DNA from: Candidatus Methanofilum arcanum
GTDB lineage: Archaea > Halobacteriota > Methanomicrobia > Methanomicrobiales > Methanospirillaceae
Assembly (NCBI GenBank): GCA_031285085.1
Contig: JAITWW010000141.1
Coordinates: 1 to 17,530 of the forward strand
Direction: 5' to 3'
DNA length: 17,530 nt
Under the pieces are notes generated by a model, which saw only the letters and a list, made by a program, of their open reading frames with translations, searched no databases and was not told where the DNA came from. Shown here in pieces: positions 8,045 to 15,608 of this stretch (position 1 is the first letter of the stretch; each line of letters starts with the position of its first letter). The position numbers and the translations under genes are program-made.

Positions 8045-9591
8045 GCACCTACCGACACAACATCCAAAACTGAAAGCAGTTGTTCATCAAGCATATATCC
8101 ACGCAACCTATCTCTGTTTCCACGAAGCGATTCAATACTATTGATACCAGCTGCACCCATCAGTTCAGCGATCTCAAGCGTCCAGGCTTCCATCAAGTTT
8201 TCCACATTCACGGCCGCCTGTTCGGGATTCAAACGCTGCACCAAATGAGGCTGTTGCGTTGCAAGACCCCAACTACATCGACCCTGATAGCATGTACCGC
8301 ATACCCGGCAACCCATTGCAACCAGCACTGATGTTCCAAGATACACTGCATCAGCACCGAGACATAACACCTTTGTAATATCTGCACTCTGCCGAATACC
8401 TCCAGATGCAATGATCGAGATCTCGTTTCGAACCCCCTGATTGCGCAATTTTGCGTCCACTGCGGCAACTGCTGCTTCTAGTGGCATACCAACGTGGTCG
8501 CGAAACACCGATGGTGCTGCTCCAGTACCACCTTTAAATCCGTCAATAACAACAGCATCTGCTCCACTTCTGGCAATGCCTGCAGATATTGAAGCTACAT
8601 TATGCACTGCTGCTATCTTCACAAACACTGGTTTTTTCCACTCAGTTGCCTCTTTTAGACTTCGTACGAGCTGTTTTAGATCTTCAATTGAATAGATATC
8701 ATGATGAGGTGCTGGGCTGATGGCATCACTTCCTTCTGGAATCATACGGGTCTCAGAAACACTTGCAGAGACCTTTTCACCAGGCAGATGCCCACCAATA
8801 CCTGGTTTTGCTCCCTGACCAATCTTGATCTCGATTGCAGCACCACGGTTTAGATAATCAGCATTCACTCCAAATCGACCAGATGCTACCTGCACGATCA
8901 TATGATCTTGATATGGATAGAGAGATGGGTGAAGACCACCTTCTCCAGTACCCATAAACGTCCCGACCTTCGCAACTGCTTGTGCCATTGCCTGATGGGC
9001 ATTCAATGAAAGCGCACCATAGCTCATGTGGCCAATCATCATTGGGGTTTCAAGTTTGAGATTTGGGGACAAAGTAGATTCCAGATCCAGATCTGAAAGA
9101 GAAACCTCCTTTGTTTTATCTGTTGTTAGCTTCGGGGTGGGTTTAAAAGAGAGGCGCTTCTGCTTCTTTCCAATAGAGGTTCGCAGTTCCATCGGCTCAC
9201 GGAGTGGGTCAATAGATGGGTTTGTTACCTGACACGCATCAAGCACCAGGCGATCAAAGATAGATGGGAAATCAAGAGTATTCCCCATTCCACCCAGTAA
9301 AATTTTCCCAGATTGTGCCTGCTTAAAGATATTTTCACGGATCTGTGTAGTCCACAGTGGGTGGCTTCGATAATCACATGGACGCTCGATAATCGTAATA
9401 GCATCCCGTGGACATTGGGAGATACACCGATGACAAGAAACACAGCCTCTCACCTGTGTCTGAATTTGCTGCTTTTGTTCATCTATACGAAGTGCACTAT
9501 ATGCACACTCCTTCACACAGCGACGACAGAGTATGCATCGATCTTCGTCAACAAAGACAGCAAATTTTGGTGGATTTGAACCAATAATCAT
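8041..9591 (-). CDS. gltB: Glutamate synthase FMN/Fe-S catalytic subunit with N-terminal ferredoxin domain
   Basis: This subunit carries out the reductive half of glutamate synthesis: ammonia plus 2-oxoglutarate via FMN gives glutamate. The 516-residue protein starts with two [4Fe-4S] motifs, CILCRRCVKEC (Cys19, 22, 25, 29) and CVSCHRCISQCP (Cys50, 53, 56, 60). The (beta/alpha)8 FMN domain follows, with MIGHMSYGALS, GTGEGGLHP, IGQGAKPGIGGHLPG, VIDGFKGGTGAAP and IASGGIRQSADITKVL. Near the C-terminus Cys428, Cys434 and Cys439 have the 5- and 4-residue gaps of the [3Fe-4S] site of bacterial GltB, with an extra Cys431. This is the archaeal short form, without the glutaminase and GXGXG domains, which are encoded on either side. 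Its ATG overlaps the stop of the glutaminase gene (ATGA, 9588-9591). The fused ferredoxin domain probably relays electrons from the FrhB-like subunit to FMN. Confidence 0.94.
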   Translation of the reverse strand: MIIGSNPPKFAVFVDEDRCILCRRCVKECAYSALRIDEQKQQIQTQVRGCVSCHRCISQCPRDAITIIERPCDYRSHPLWTTQIRENIFKQAQSGKILLGGMGNTLDFPSIFDRLVLDACQVTNPSIDPLREPMELRTSIGKKQKRLSFKPTPKLTTDKTKEVSLSDLDLESTLSPNLKLETPMMIGHMSYGALSLNAHQAMAQAVAKVGTFMGTGEGGLHPSLYPYQDHMIVQVASGRFGVNADYLNRGAAIEIKIGQGAKPGIGGHLPGEKVSASVSETRMIPEGSDAISPAPHHDIYSIEDLKQLVRSLKEATEWKKPVFVKIAAVHNVASISAGIARSGADAVVIDGFKGGTGAAPSVFRDHVGMPLEAAVAAVDAKLRNQGVRNEISIIASGGIRQSADITKVLCLGADAVYLGTSVLVAMGCRVCGTCYQGRCSWGLATQQPHLVQRLNPEQAAVNVENLMEAWTLEIAELMGAAGINSIESLRGNRDRLRGYMLDEQLLSVLDVVSVGA

Positions 9592-10640
9592 GCTACAACT
9601 CTCCCAATAACAGGCTCACCAGCATGTGGCATGCGGATACGTGTAACACCTGGCTCTATACGCCGAATGGCAGCCTCCTCACTTGCCACATACATTTTCC
9701 CATCACGTTCACCAGTTATTAATGGACGAAGTTTAATGCGATCTGTCAGCGCCATTAATGTATTTTTTGATGCAACTGCAATTGCAAATGGTCCATTTAA
9801 CATGACAGAACCATAGGTGTCGCGAAGAGCGGTATAGAGCTCTCTCTCATGATCACCCATTCTCTCGATCTCTTCCCAAAATGGAGGAGCAAATACTGCT
9901 GCTGCAGCAGAAAGAGGTAATTCATGCTGGCGTACAATAAAGTCAGTAAGATATGCAACAACTTCAGTGTCTGTGAGCATGGTGCATTTATATCCATTTG
10001 ACTCGATATATCTTTTATTTGTCCCATAGGAAGTAATTTCCCCATTGTGCACGACACTCCAGTCCAGGAAATTGAAGGGATGAGCCCCTCCCCACCAACC
10101 AGGGGTATTTGTTGGATAACGGTTGTGGGCAAGCCACATATAGCCCTCATAGTTTTCGATGCGATAAAAGTTAGCAACATCTCCTGGCCACCCAGAAGCT
10201 TTAAACACTGCGATATCCTTACCAGAAGCGTAGATGAGAGCACCATCAATACTGGTATTTACCGCAAACACGATCTTTGCAACGATATCGTCATCTGGAG
10301 TCTTGCTCTGGGGCATCAGATCTATATTTGGTTTGAAAAAATAGCGCCATGAAACATGCATGACATCAAATTTCCCTACATCATATGTTGGTATCTCTTC
10401 ATCATGTTCAACAGTGCCATAGGCTTCTAATACTGCTTCGACCTGCTCCTTTTTAGAAAGTGCTCGATCATAGAATACATGGATTGCATACAGATCTGCA
10501 TAGTCAGGAAATGCACCATATGCTACATATCCAGAACCCTCACCAGACCCCCGTTCATCCATTACACATAGTGCATCTCGTAATGATGCACCATCCATAC
10601 GTTCACGCGTCCGATCTATGACGCCAATTATTCCACACAT
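9588..10640 (-). CDS. Glutamate synthase class II glutaminase subunit
   Basis: This is the glutamine amidotransferase subunit that hydrolyses glutamine and passes ammonia to the synthase subunit. The 350-residue product starts MCGIIGVIDR. Cys2 is the N-terminal nucleophile of class II (Ntn) amidotransferases once Met is removed, so the start is fixed. Further family marks are HNRYPTNTPGWWGGAHPF, followed by WSVVHNGEITSYGTN and LTDTEVVAYLTDF, which form the glutamine pocket. It is the first gene of the four-gene operon, and its end overlaps the synthase gene by ATGA. The leader is long: a strong AGGAGG lies about 26 nt upstream of the ATG and seems to serve a tiny upstream ORF. The promoter probably lies next to the NrpR-like operator at 10789. 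Confidence 0.93.
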   Translation of the reverse strand: MCGIIGVIDRTRERMDGASLRDALCVMDERGSGEGSGYVAYGAFPDYADLYAIHVFYDRALSKKEQVEAVLEAYGTVEHDEEIPTYDVGKFDVMHVSWRYFFKPNIDLMPQSKTPDDDIVAKIVFAVNTSIDGALIYASGKDIAVFKASGWPGDVANFYRIENYEGYMWLAHNRYPTNTPGWWGGAHPFNFLDWSVVHNGEITSYGTNKRYIESNGYKCTMLTDTEVVAYLTDFIVRQHELPLSAAAAVFAPPFWEEIERMGDHERELYTALRDTYGSVMLNGPFAIAVASKNTLMALTDRIKLRPLITGERDGKMYVASEEAAIRRIEPGVTRIRMPHAGEPVIGRVVA

Positions 10641-10646
10641 AACTAA

Positions 10647-10661
10647 CTATCCATACTTCAC
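10647..10661 (-). other. Possible leader mini-ORF before the glutamate synthase operon
   Basis: On the minus strand AGGAGG (10666-10671) is followed after 4 nt by GTG AAG TAT GGA TAG. An overlapping ATG GAT AGT TAG (10654-10643) ends 2 nt before the ATG of the glutaminase gene. No other Shine-Dalgarno-like site precedes that ATG. The leader also holds CAAGGC and GCCTTG arms (minus-strand order; plus positions 10714-10719 and 10661-10666). These could pair and cover part of the AGGAGG. A translated leader coupling into the operon is possible but unproven. Confidence 0.25.
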
Positions 10662-10780
10662 AAGGCCTCCTATCTGCATCATTACCATGCATCATCTGTT
10701 TACTATGCTGGCTGCCTTGCATGTCGATCTATTTTCGATTCGATAACACATTTTGAGGGATGCAATATTTATTATTTACT

Positions 10781-10786
10781 ATAAAG
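10781..10786 (-). promoter_or_regulatory. TATA-like box of the glutamate synthase operon
   Basis: TTTATA on the minus strand begins 2 nt after the edge of the GGAA-N6-TTCC palindrome. Transcription would start near 10758 and leave a leader of about 118 nt before the ATG at 10640. An alternative AT-rich box (TAAATATT, near 10765-10775) is close by. Confidence 0.4.
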
Positions 10787-10788
10787 CT

Positions 10789-10802
10789 GGAAATTCACTT
10801 CC
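10789..10802. promoter_or_regulatory. NrpR-type nitrogen operator, GGAA-N6-TTCC
   Basis: The sequence GGAAATTCACTTCC is a perfect match to the operator GGAA-N6-TTCC known for the nitrogen repressor NrpR of Methanococcus. It sits in the 205-nt divergent spacer between glnA and the glutamate synthase operon, with a TATA-like box on each side (10781-10786 for the operon, 10815-10822 for glnA). Bound repressor would cover the TFB/BRE side of the operon promoter and lie just upstream of the glnA box. A repressor released by 2-oxoglutarate under nitrogen limitation would fit the genes. The nrpR gene itself is not in the window. Confidence 0.7.
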
Positions 10803-10814
10803 TCCACAAGAACA

Positions 10815-10822
10815 TTTATGTA
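10815..10822 (+). promoter_or_regulatory. TATA-like box of glnA
   Basis: TTTATGTA is centred about 27 nt before the glnA ATG, and no Shine-Dalgarno sequence lies in between. The glnA mRNA is therefore probably leaderless. The NrpR-like palindrome ends 12 nt upstream of this box. Confidence 0.55.
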
Positions 10823-10845
10823 TTATTTGATGGCAATTCATTACT

Positions 10846-12225
10846 ATGCCAATTCCTAAAAATTCTAAAAAGGAGATAGAGGATACTCTTGAAAAAATAA
10901 AAAATCACAATGTAAAATTCATCCGTCTCCAGTTTACCGATGTACTTGGAACTCCAAAGAATGTTGCCATTCCTTTTTATCAAGCTGAAAAAGCTCTGAC
11001 CACTGGGATCTGGATTGATGGCTCATCTATTGAAGGGTTTACACGCGTTGATGAGTCTGATATGATCTTATGTCCAGATATAAGTACATATCAGATCTTA
11101 CCTTGGCGTTCCTCCACTGTTCCATCTCCTGATGATTCATCTTCTGAGAAAGTGGAGCGGGTTGCTCGTTTTATCTGCGATGTATATACATATGAAAACA
11201 AACCCTTTGATGGAGATCCAAGATATGTCTTAAAACGAAACCTAGATGCCGCAGCAGAACTTGGATACACATTCAATGTTGGTCCTGAGCTTGAGTTTTT
11301 TATCTTCAAGCGTGATGAAAATGGTCGTCCAACAACAGAGTTTGTTGATCACGGAGGTTACTTTGATCTTGCACCAAATGATGCAGCAGAAGATCTACGA
11401 CGAAATCTTGTGCTCTCCCTTAGTGACATGGGCTTTGAGATAGAAGCATCTCATCATGAGGTTGCAGAATCTCAACATGAGATTGGTTTTAAATATGGAG
11501 ATGCACTGAGCGTTGCAGACAAGGTCGTTACCTTCAAGTTTGCAGCACAGACCCTTGCACTTATGCAGGATATGCATGCCACATTCATGGCAAAGCCAAT
11601 TGCAGGTATCAATGGTTCAGGTATGCATGTCCATGGCTCACTCTCAAAAGATGACATAAATGTGTTCTATGACCCTACTAAAGAGCGCCAACTCTCTGAT
11701 ATTGCATTGTATTATATTGGAGGGCTTATTAAGCACGCACGTGCCATTACACGAGTTGCCAATCCGACAATAAACTCATATAAGCGGCTTGTTCCTGGAT
11801 ACGAAGCTCCAGTCTATGTATCATGGAGTGCAGCGAACAGAACTGCCTTGATCCGTGTTCCTGCGGCAAGAGGAAACAGTACCCGTGCAGAGCTTCGAAA
11901 CCCAGATCCAACCTGTAACCCATATCTGCTCTTTGCAGCAATGATTGCAGCAGGAATGGATGGTATCAAAAATAAGATTATGCCTCCAAAGCCAACAGAC
12001 ATCAATGTCTATCATTTGAGTGCAGAAGAACGTGAGGCATATGGAGTCACCATGCTTCCTGCAAGCCTCATGGAAGCAAATGAGGCATTACGCACAGATG
12101 AGGTTATCTATGATGCACTTGGCACTCACATTGTTGAGTACCTGACCAAAGTTGCAACTGCAGAGACAGAAGCTTTTCAGCTTGAAGTTCACCCCTGGGA
12201 AGTAAAACGGTACCTCAAATACTAA
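10846..12225 (+). CDS. glnA: Glutamine synthetase type I
   Basis: GlnA catalyses ATP-dependent amidation of glutamate to glutamine, the main ammonia-capturing step, as a cytoplasmic dodecamer. The 459-residue protein has all GSI signatures: DGSSIEGF (58-65), GPELEFF (146-152), HHEVAESQHEIGF (203-215), NGSGMHVH (256-263), RLVPGYEAP (314-322), NRTALIRVP (331-339) and RNPDPTCNPY (351-360). The region matching the adenylylation site reads NVYHLS (387-392) and not NLYDLP, and the length fits the GSI-alpha group. Control by adenylylation is therefore unlikely; feedback inhibition and transcriptional control are expected. Arg67 lies in the GFTRVDESDM loop, which resembles the inhibitor-sensing loop of GSI-alpha enzymes. 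It is transcribed alone from a probably leaderless promoter next to the NrpR-type operator and is divergent from glutamate synthase, its GS/GOGAT partner. Confidence 0.97.
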   Translation: MPIPKNSKKEIEDTLEKIKNHNVKFIRLQFTDVLGTPKNVAIPFYQAEKALTTGIWIDGSSIEGFTRVDESDMILCPDISTYQILPWRSSTVPSPDDSSSEKVERVARFICDVYTYENKPFDGDPRYVLKRNLDAAAELGYTFNVGPELEFFIFKRDENGRPTTEFVDHGGYFDLAPNDAAEDLRRNLVLSLSDMGFEIEASHHEVAESQHEIGFKYGDALSVADKVVTFKFAAQTLALMQDMHATFMAKPIAGINGSGMHVHGSLSKDDINVFYDPTKERQLSDIALYYIGGLIKHARAITRVANPTINSYKRLVPGYEAPVYVSWSAANRTALIRVPAARGNSTRAELRNPDPTCNPYLLFAAMIAAGMDGIKNKIMPPKPTDINVYHLSAEEREAYGVTMLPASLMEANEALRTDEVIYDALGTHIVEYLTKVATAETEAFQLEVHPWEVKRYLKY

Positions 12226-12274
12226 TCATTTCCTTTTATCTCCTTATACGCTCTCATCTCTTTACGAGTCTCCC

Positions 12275-12281
12275 TTTTTTT
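12275..12281 (+). terminator. Oligo-T terminator after glnA
   Basis: A run of seven T in a pyrimidine-rich stretch lies 50 nt after the glnA stop, with no strong hairpin. Oligo-T runs of this kind end archaeal transcripts. It falls 16 nt before the first possible start of the U32-family gene, which suggests separate transcription. Confidence 0.4.
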
Positions 12282-12296
12282 GTTATCAGTAGCAAT

Positions 12297-14822
12297 ATGT
12301 ATCGCCCGTCCCTCTCATACTATGGAGCATTAGATGGCATGAGGGAAAAAGAAACAAAGAAAAATAACATGCTTTGTACATCAAGACAGATTCCTGAGCT
12401 TTTAGCTCCTGCGGGTTCACAAGAGATGCTGGTTGCAGCTATTGCTGCAGGAGCAGATGCCGTGTATCTTTCTGGAAAACAATATGGTGCCCGTTCCTTT
12501 GCACAAAATTTCGATGAAAAAGAGTTGTGTACTGTAATCAAGTATGCTCATCTCCATGGAGTGCGCGTATATGTCACGGTGAACACACTGATGCATGATG
12601 CAGAGCTTGCTAGCATCGAAGCATATCTTTTATTTTTAGCTCAAGTTGGAGCAGATGCAGTGATTGTGCAAGATATTGGAGTGCTCTCTCTTGCACGCTC
12701 TATTGTTCCAACTCTTCAAGTACATGCCTCGACTCAGATGAGTATCCATACTATTGCTGGCGCATTATGGGCAAAGAAGCATGGATGTACACGAGTTATT
12801 CTTGCACGAGAACTTTCAAAGCGTGATATTACAGCCATTTCCACCCATCCTGATCTCGCAGATATAGGTATTGAGATCTTTGGTCATGGTGCTTTGTGTT
12901 TTGCATACTCTGGTCAATGCCTCCTTTCTTCTGTTATGGGTGGACGCAGTGGAAATAGAGGCACATGTGCTCAGCCATGCAGAAAACGATATCATATGGT
13001 TCCAGCCCATCTGGACAGATGGGGACGTCCCTGTCCAATACATGATACAACTGCAGAGGGCTCCTACCTCCTTTCTACTCGTGATCTCTGTATCTACCCG
13101 GCGCTTGATTGCTTTCTCACCATACCAATCGTTTCTATCAAGATTGAGGGGAGAATGCGCAGTCCAAAGTATGTGGCAACGGTTGTATCTATCTATCGCC
13201 ATGCTCTTGACACACTTGCACGTGGTTCATTTCCTGTATCACAAGAAGATGAACTTGCATTACGTCTTGCATACTCGCGTGATTTTACCATCGGGTATGG
13301 AGCAGATGCACCTCCATCATCTATCATGCAGCCAGTGCATATGAAACATCCTGGAAATTCAGGAATCTATATAGGAACCATACAAAGTGTTGATTCGAAA
13401 AATATAGCATATATCAAGCAAATAGGAGAGATTGAACTGATCCATGGTGATGGTCTCTCGATTTATAGTACTCATGACACATATGGAACCACTCTCACGA
13501 CAAAGCCACGAATTCGAGATGGCCATCTTGAGATACCGGTTCCAAAAGAAGCAAGACCAGGGGATACTATCTCTCTCACAAGCCGCCCTGAGATAATGAG
13601 TAGGTATGAGTCTCTTATCACTGAGCATCATACAAGACCCAGACATGTACATCATATCAACGCAATGGTTACCATCCATCCCTCTGGTTCTCTTGATATC
13701 AATGCAACCCTCATTACTCCACATCATACCCTCTCCTTCTCCTATGAGTCCAAACAAAAACTGCTTCCTGCACAAAAGCATGAACTGAAAGGAGAAGATC
13801 TTCAAAAACAGATTCAAAGATCTAAAAATACTCCGTTTCAGATTCATTCAACTATCGTCTGCCCTCCAGGACTTTTTGCACCAATAAAAATACAAAACGA
13901 GATCCGTCGAGAGCTTCTCTCATATGCAACAGAGAGTCTTCATCATGCATATGAACGCTCTTTGCCTTATTTGAGTGAGAGAACTGATAGCAAAACAACT
14001 CCATCTCGTTCACGACAGAACACGCAGATCATCGTACTTCAATCTGAGTATACCAAAGTAAAAACAGAAGCAACACATCTGCGTTATATCTCATGGCATG
14101 CACTTCGAACATGTTTGCATAGCGATTTTAATTCTGATACTCATGATATGAAATCTCTTGGTGTCTCGCTTCCAGTTATGACACCAGATTCAGATCTCGC
14201 TCTTATGGAAGAGGATTTTTCTTTGTTTACTGGGCTTGGAATTACCAAGTACCTTGTACACACCCTTGGCCAAGCAGAATGGATCCGTTCCCATGTGCCG
14301 CACGCATGGATAGCCGGATATCTTGGACTTAATATCACGAACCAGAACAGTATTTCAATGCTTGAGGAATACTCTTTTTTGACTCTGTCTGGAGAGCTTT
14401 CTGGAGAACAGATTCAAAAGCTAAGCAGGTACAGCACCGTGCCTCTTGCTGTCGTTGTACAAGGAACAATGGGTATTGGGGTGACAAAGAACTTCCAGTC
14501 CATTCCATGGAGTACTGCACCAGCATTCGCACTCCAAGATGCAAAAAAATGCCTCTTTCGAGTGCTTCCTGATGGAACGCATGAGACTATCATCTACAAT
14601 ACTGACGAACTTACTCTCATTGATCAGGTTTCAAAACTGGTAAGCTGGGGTATTGAGTACCTTATTATTGATGCAAGGGGGCGAAGTGCTGCATATGTAG
14701 AACAGATGCTTTTCCTGTACACACAAGCAGTTCGTGGAGCAGATCCAGTGCTTCTTATGCCAACTCTTCAGCAGATTGTACTTGGGAGATGTACAATAGG
14801 AGCATGGAATAGAGGCTTGTAA
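12297..14822 (+). CDS. Peptidase U32 family protein, RlhA-like with C-terminal extension
   Basis: The 841-residue product belongs to the U32 family. Despite the name, studied members such as RlhA and TrhP are RNA-hydroxylation enzymes, RlhA acting on 23S rRNA. The N-terminal TIM-barrel-like part shows PELLAPAGS (33-41), GADAVYLSG (52-60) and HASTQMSIH (143-151). The signature GHGALCFAYSGQC follows, then GGRSGNRGTCAQPC, giving Cys201, Cys208, Cys224 and Cys228, the likely Fe-S ligands. IKIEGRMRSPKYV comes after them. The remaining roughly 500 residues resemble the long C-terminal region of RlhA-type proteins. Specific substrate is inferred only. Start is uncertain: ATG 12297, ATG 12339 (a weak GGAG 11 nt upstream) or ATG 12369, the last giving an N-terminus close to the family's usual one. 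It is convergent with dph6. Confidence 0.88.
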   Translation: MYRPSLSYYGALDGMREKETKKNNMLCTSRQIPELLAPAGSQEMLVAAIAAGADAVYLSGKQYGARSFAQNFDEKELCTVIKYAHLHGVRVYVTVNTLMHDAELASIEAYLLFLAQVGADAVIVQDIGVLSLARSIVPTLQVHASTQMSIHTIAGALWAKKHGCTRVILARELSKRDITAISTHPDLADIGIEIFGHGALCFAYSGQCLLSSVMGGRSGNRGTCAQPCRKRYHMVPAHLDRWGRPCPIHDTTAEGSYLLSTRDLCIYPALDCFLTIPIVSIKIEGRMRSPKYVATVVSIYRHALDTLARGSFPVSQEDELALRLAYSRDFTIGYGADAPPSSIMQPVHMKHPGNSGIYIGTIQSVDSKNIAYIKQIGEIELIHGDGLSIYSTHDTYGTTLTTKPRIRDGHLEIPVPKEARPGDTISLTSRPEIMSRYESLITEHHTRPRHVHHINAMVTIHPSGSLDINATLITPHHTLSFSYESKQKLLPAQKHELKGEDLQKQIQRSKNTPFQIHSTIVCPPGLFAPIKIQNEIRRELLSYATESLHHAYERSLPYLSERTDSKTTPSRSRQNTQIIVLQSEYTKVKTEATHLRYISWHALRTCLHSDFNSDTHDMKSLGVSLPVMTPDSDLALMEEDFSLFTGLGITKYLVHTLGQAEWIRSHVPHAWIAGYLGLNITNQNSISMLEEYSFLTLSGELSGEQIQKLSRYSTVPLAVVVQGTMGIGVTKNFQSIPWSTAPAFALQDAKKCLFRVLPDGTHETIIYNTDELTLIDQVSKLVSWGIEYLIIDARGRSAAYVEQMLFLYTQAVRGADPVLLMPTLQQIVLGRCTIGAWNRGL

Positions 14823-14878
14823 GAGAGATTTCAACATACTGTTGTTCATAGCGTTCATCTCACTACGATCTCAAGATT

Positions 14879-15559
14879 TCATTTTTTTTCAAGCCTTGCA
14901 TGTGTAATTCTAAAAAGGCCTCGGTAATTTTTGTATTCCTGCTCCGAGGCTTCAATTACAATACGCTGTGAAAACTGTGGCGCATCGCAGACAAAACTCT
15001 CATACTCTCCACCTTCACCTGTAAGCGTGATATGATATTTTTTTTGAAATGTTTTGAGATCTTGCAATGCTTTTCTATCAAGATCCCTTCCAAGCCATGT
15101 TTCATCAAATGGCTCAGATGCGACGCCTGAGACAATAACTGAAAAACCTTGTGTGAGGAGATCTTGCATGTAAATTTCCTGATCAATGTTCCAGAGCGGG
15201 CTTTGCATCACAAGCCCATGTTCATCACAGATCTTATGAATACGAGAAGCTTGGTACTCTGACAAAATGGCTCCTGTTACTATGCACGTGATCTGATACT
15301 GATGCTTTGCATGATGTATTGCAGAAGATAAATCACGTAACTCTTCTTCTTTTATGCCCGCTGTATGATGTAAAATAAATGGAATATGTGCTGCTTCTGC
15401 TTGAAGATATGCCCATCTCATATTTGGAGTATGAAACATGTAGCTCTCTTTGTTCAGAGAGAGAAGGGAGATACAACAGGAGATCTCATGGTCCTGCATG
15501 GCTTTCCACCATGCATACACCGAGTCTTTTCCTCCAGATAATAGTACGCCGCATCTCAT
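14879..15559 (-). CDS. dph6: Diphthine-ammonia ligase (Dph6 family ATP-pyrophosphatase)
   Basis: Dph6 carries out the last step of diphthamide synthesis on translation elongation factor 2, the ATP-dependent amidation of diphthine with ammonium. The 226-residue product has the family's length and marks: a PP-loop SGGKDS (8-13), GAILSEYQASR (96-106), PLW (121-123), LGR (156-158) and GEGGEYES (181-188). The ATG at 15559 is preceded by GTGAT about 5 nt upstream, a modest ribosome-binding site. It lies 49 nt downstream of the second glutamine-synthetase-like gene on the same strand, with a T7 run in between, so co-transcription is only partial if present. Eight T on the plus strand (14882-14889) inside its last codons may end the convergent U32 transcript. 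Confidence 0.93.
   Translation of the reverse strand: MRCGVLLSGGKDSVYAWWKAMQDHEISCCISLLSLNKESYMFHTPNMRWAYLQAEAAHIPFILHHTAGIKEEELRDLSSAIHHAKHQYQITCIVTGAILSEYQASRIHKICDEHGLVMQSPLWNIDQEIYMQDLLTQGFSVIVSGVASEPFDETWLGRDLDRKALQDLKTFQKKYHITLTGEGGEYESFVCDAPQFSQRIVIEASEQEYKNYRGLFRITHARLEKK
14882..14889 (+). terminator. Oligo-T terminator for the U32-family gene
   Basis: Eight consecutive T on the plus strand lie 60 nt after the U32 gene stop. They overlap the Lys codons at the end of the convergent dph6 gene. There is no convincing hairpin upstream. Confidence 0.35.
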
Positions 15560-15569
15560 AAAAGATCAC

Positions 15570-15590
15570 AGTGTATGACACTTAAAAAAA
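15570..15590 (-). terminator. Oligo-T run and small palindrome between the GS-like gene and dph6
   Basis: On the minus strand seven T (15590-15584) lie 18 nt after the stop of the GS-like gene. They are followed by a perfect 5-bp inverted repeat, AGTGT-CAT-ACACT (15582-15570). The T run fits an archaeal terminator for the GS-like gene. The palindrome after it lies just before dph6 and could be part of that gene's control region. Confidence 0.35.
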
Positions 15591-15608
15591 GGTGTTAATG
15601 TTAGCTCT

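Noticed and set aside
12816..13344. Long overlapping open frames on both strands inside the U32-family gene
   Set aside because: They lie wholly inside a clear coding gene and their translations show no family motif.
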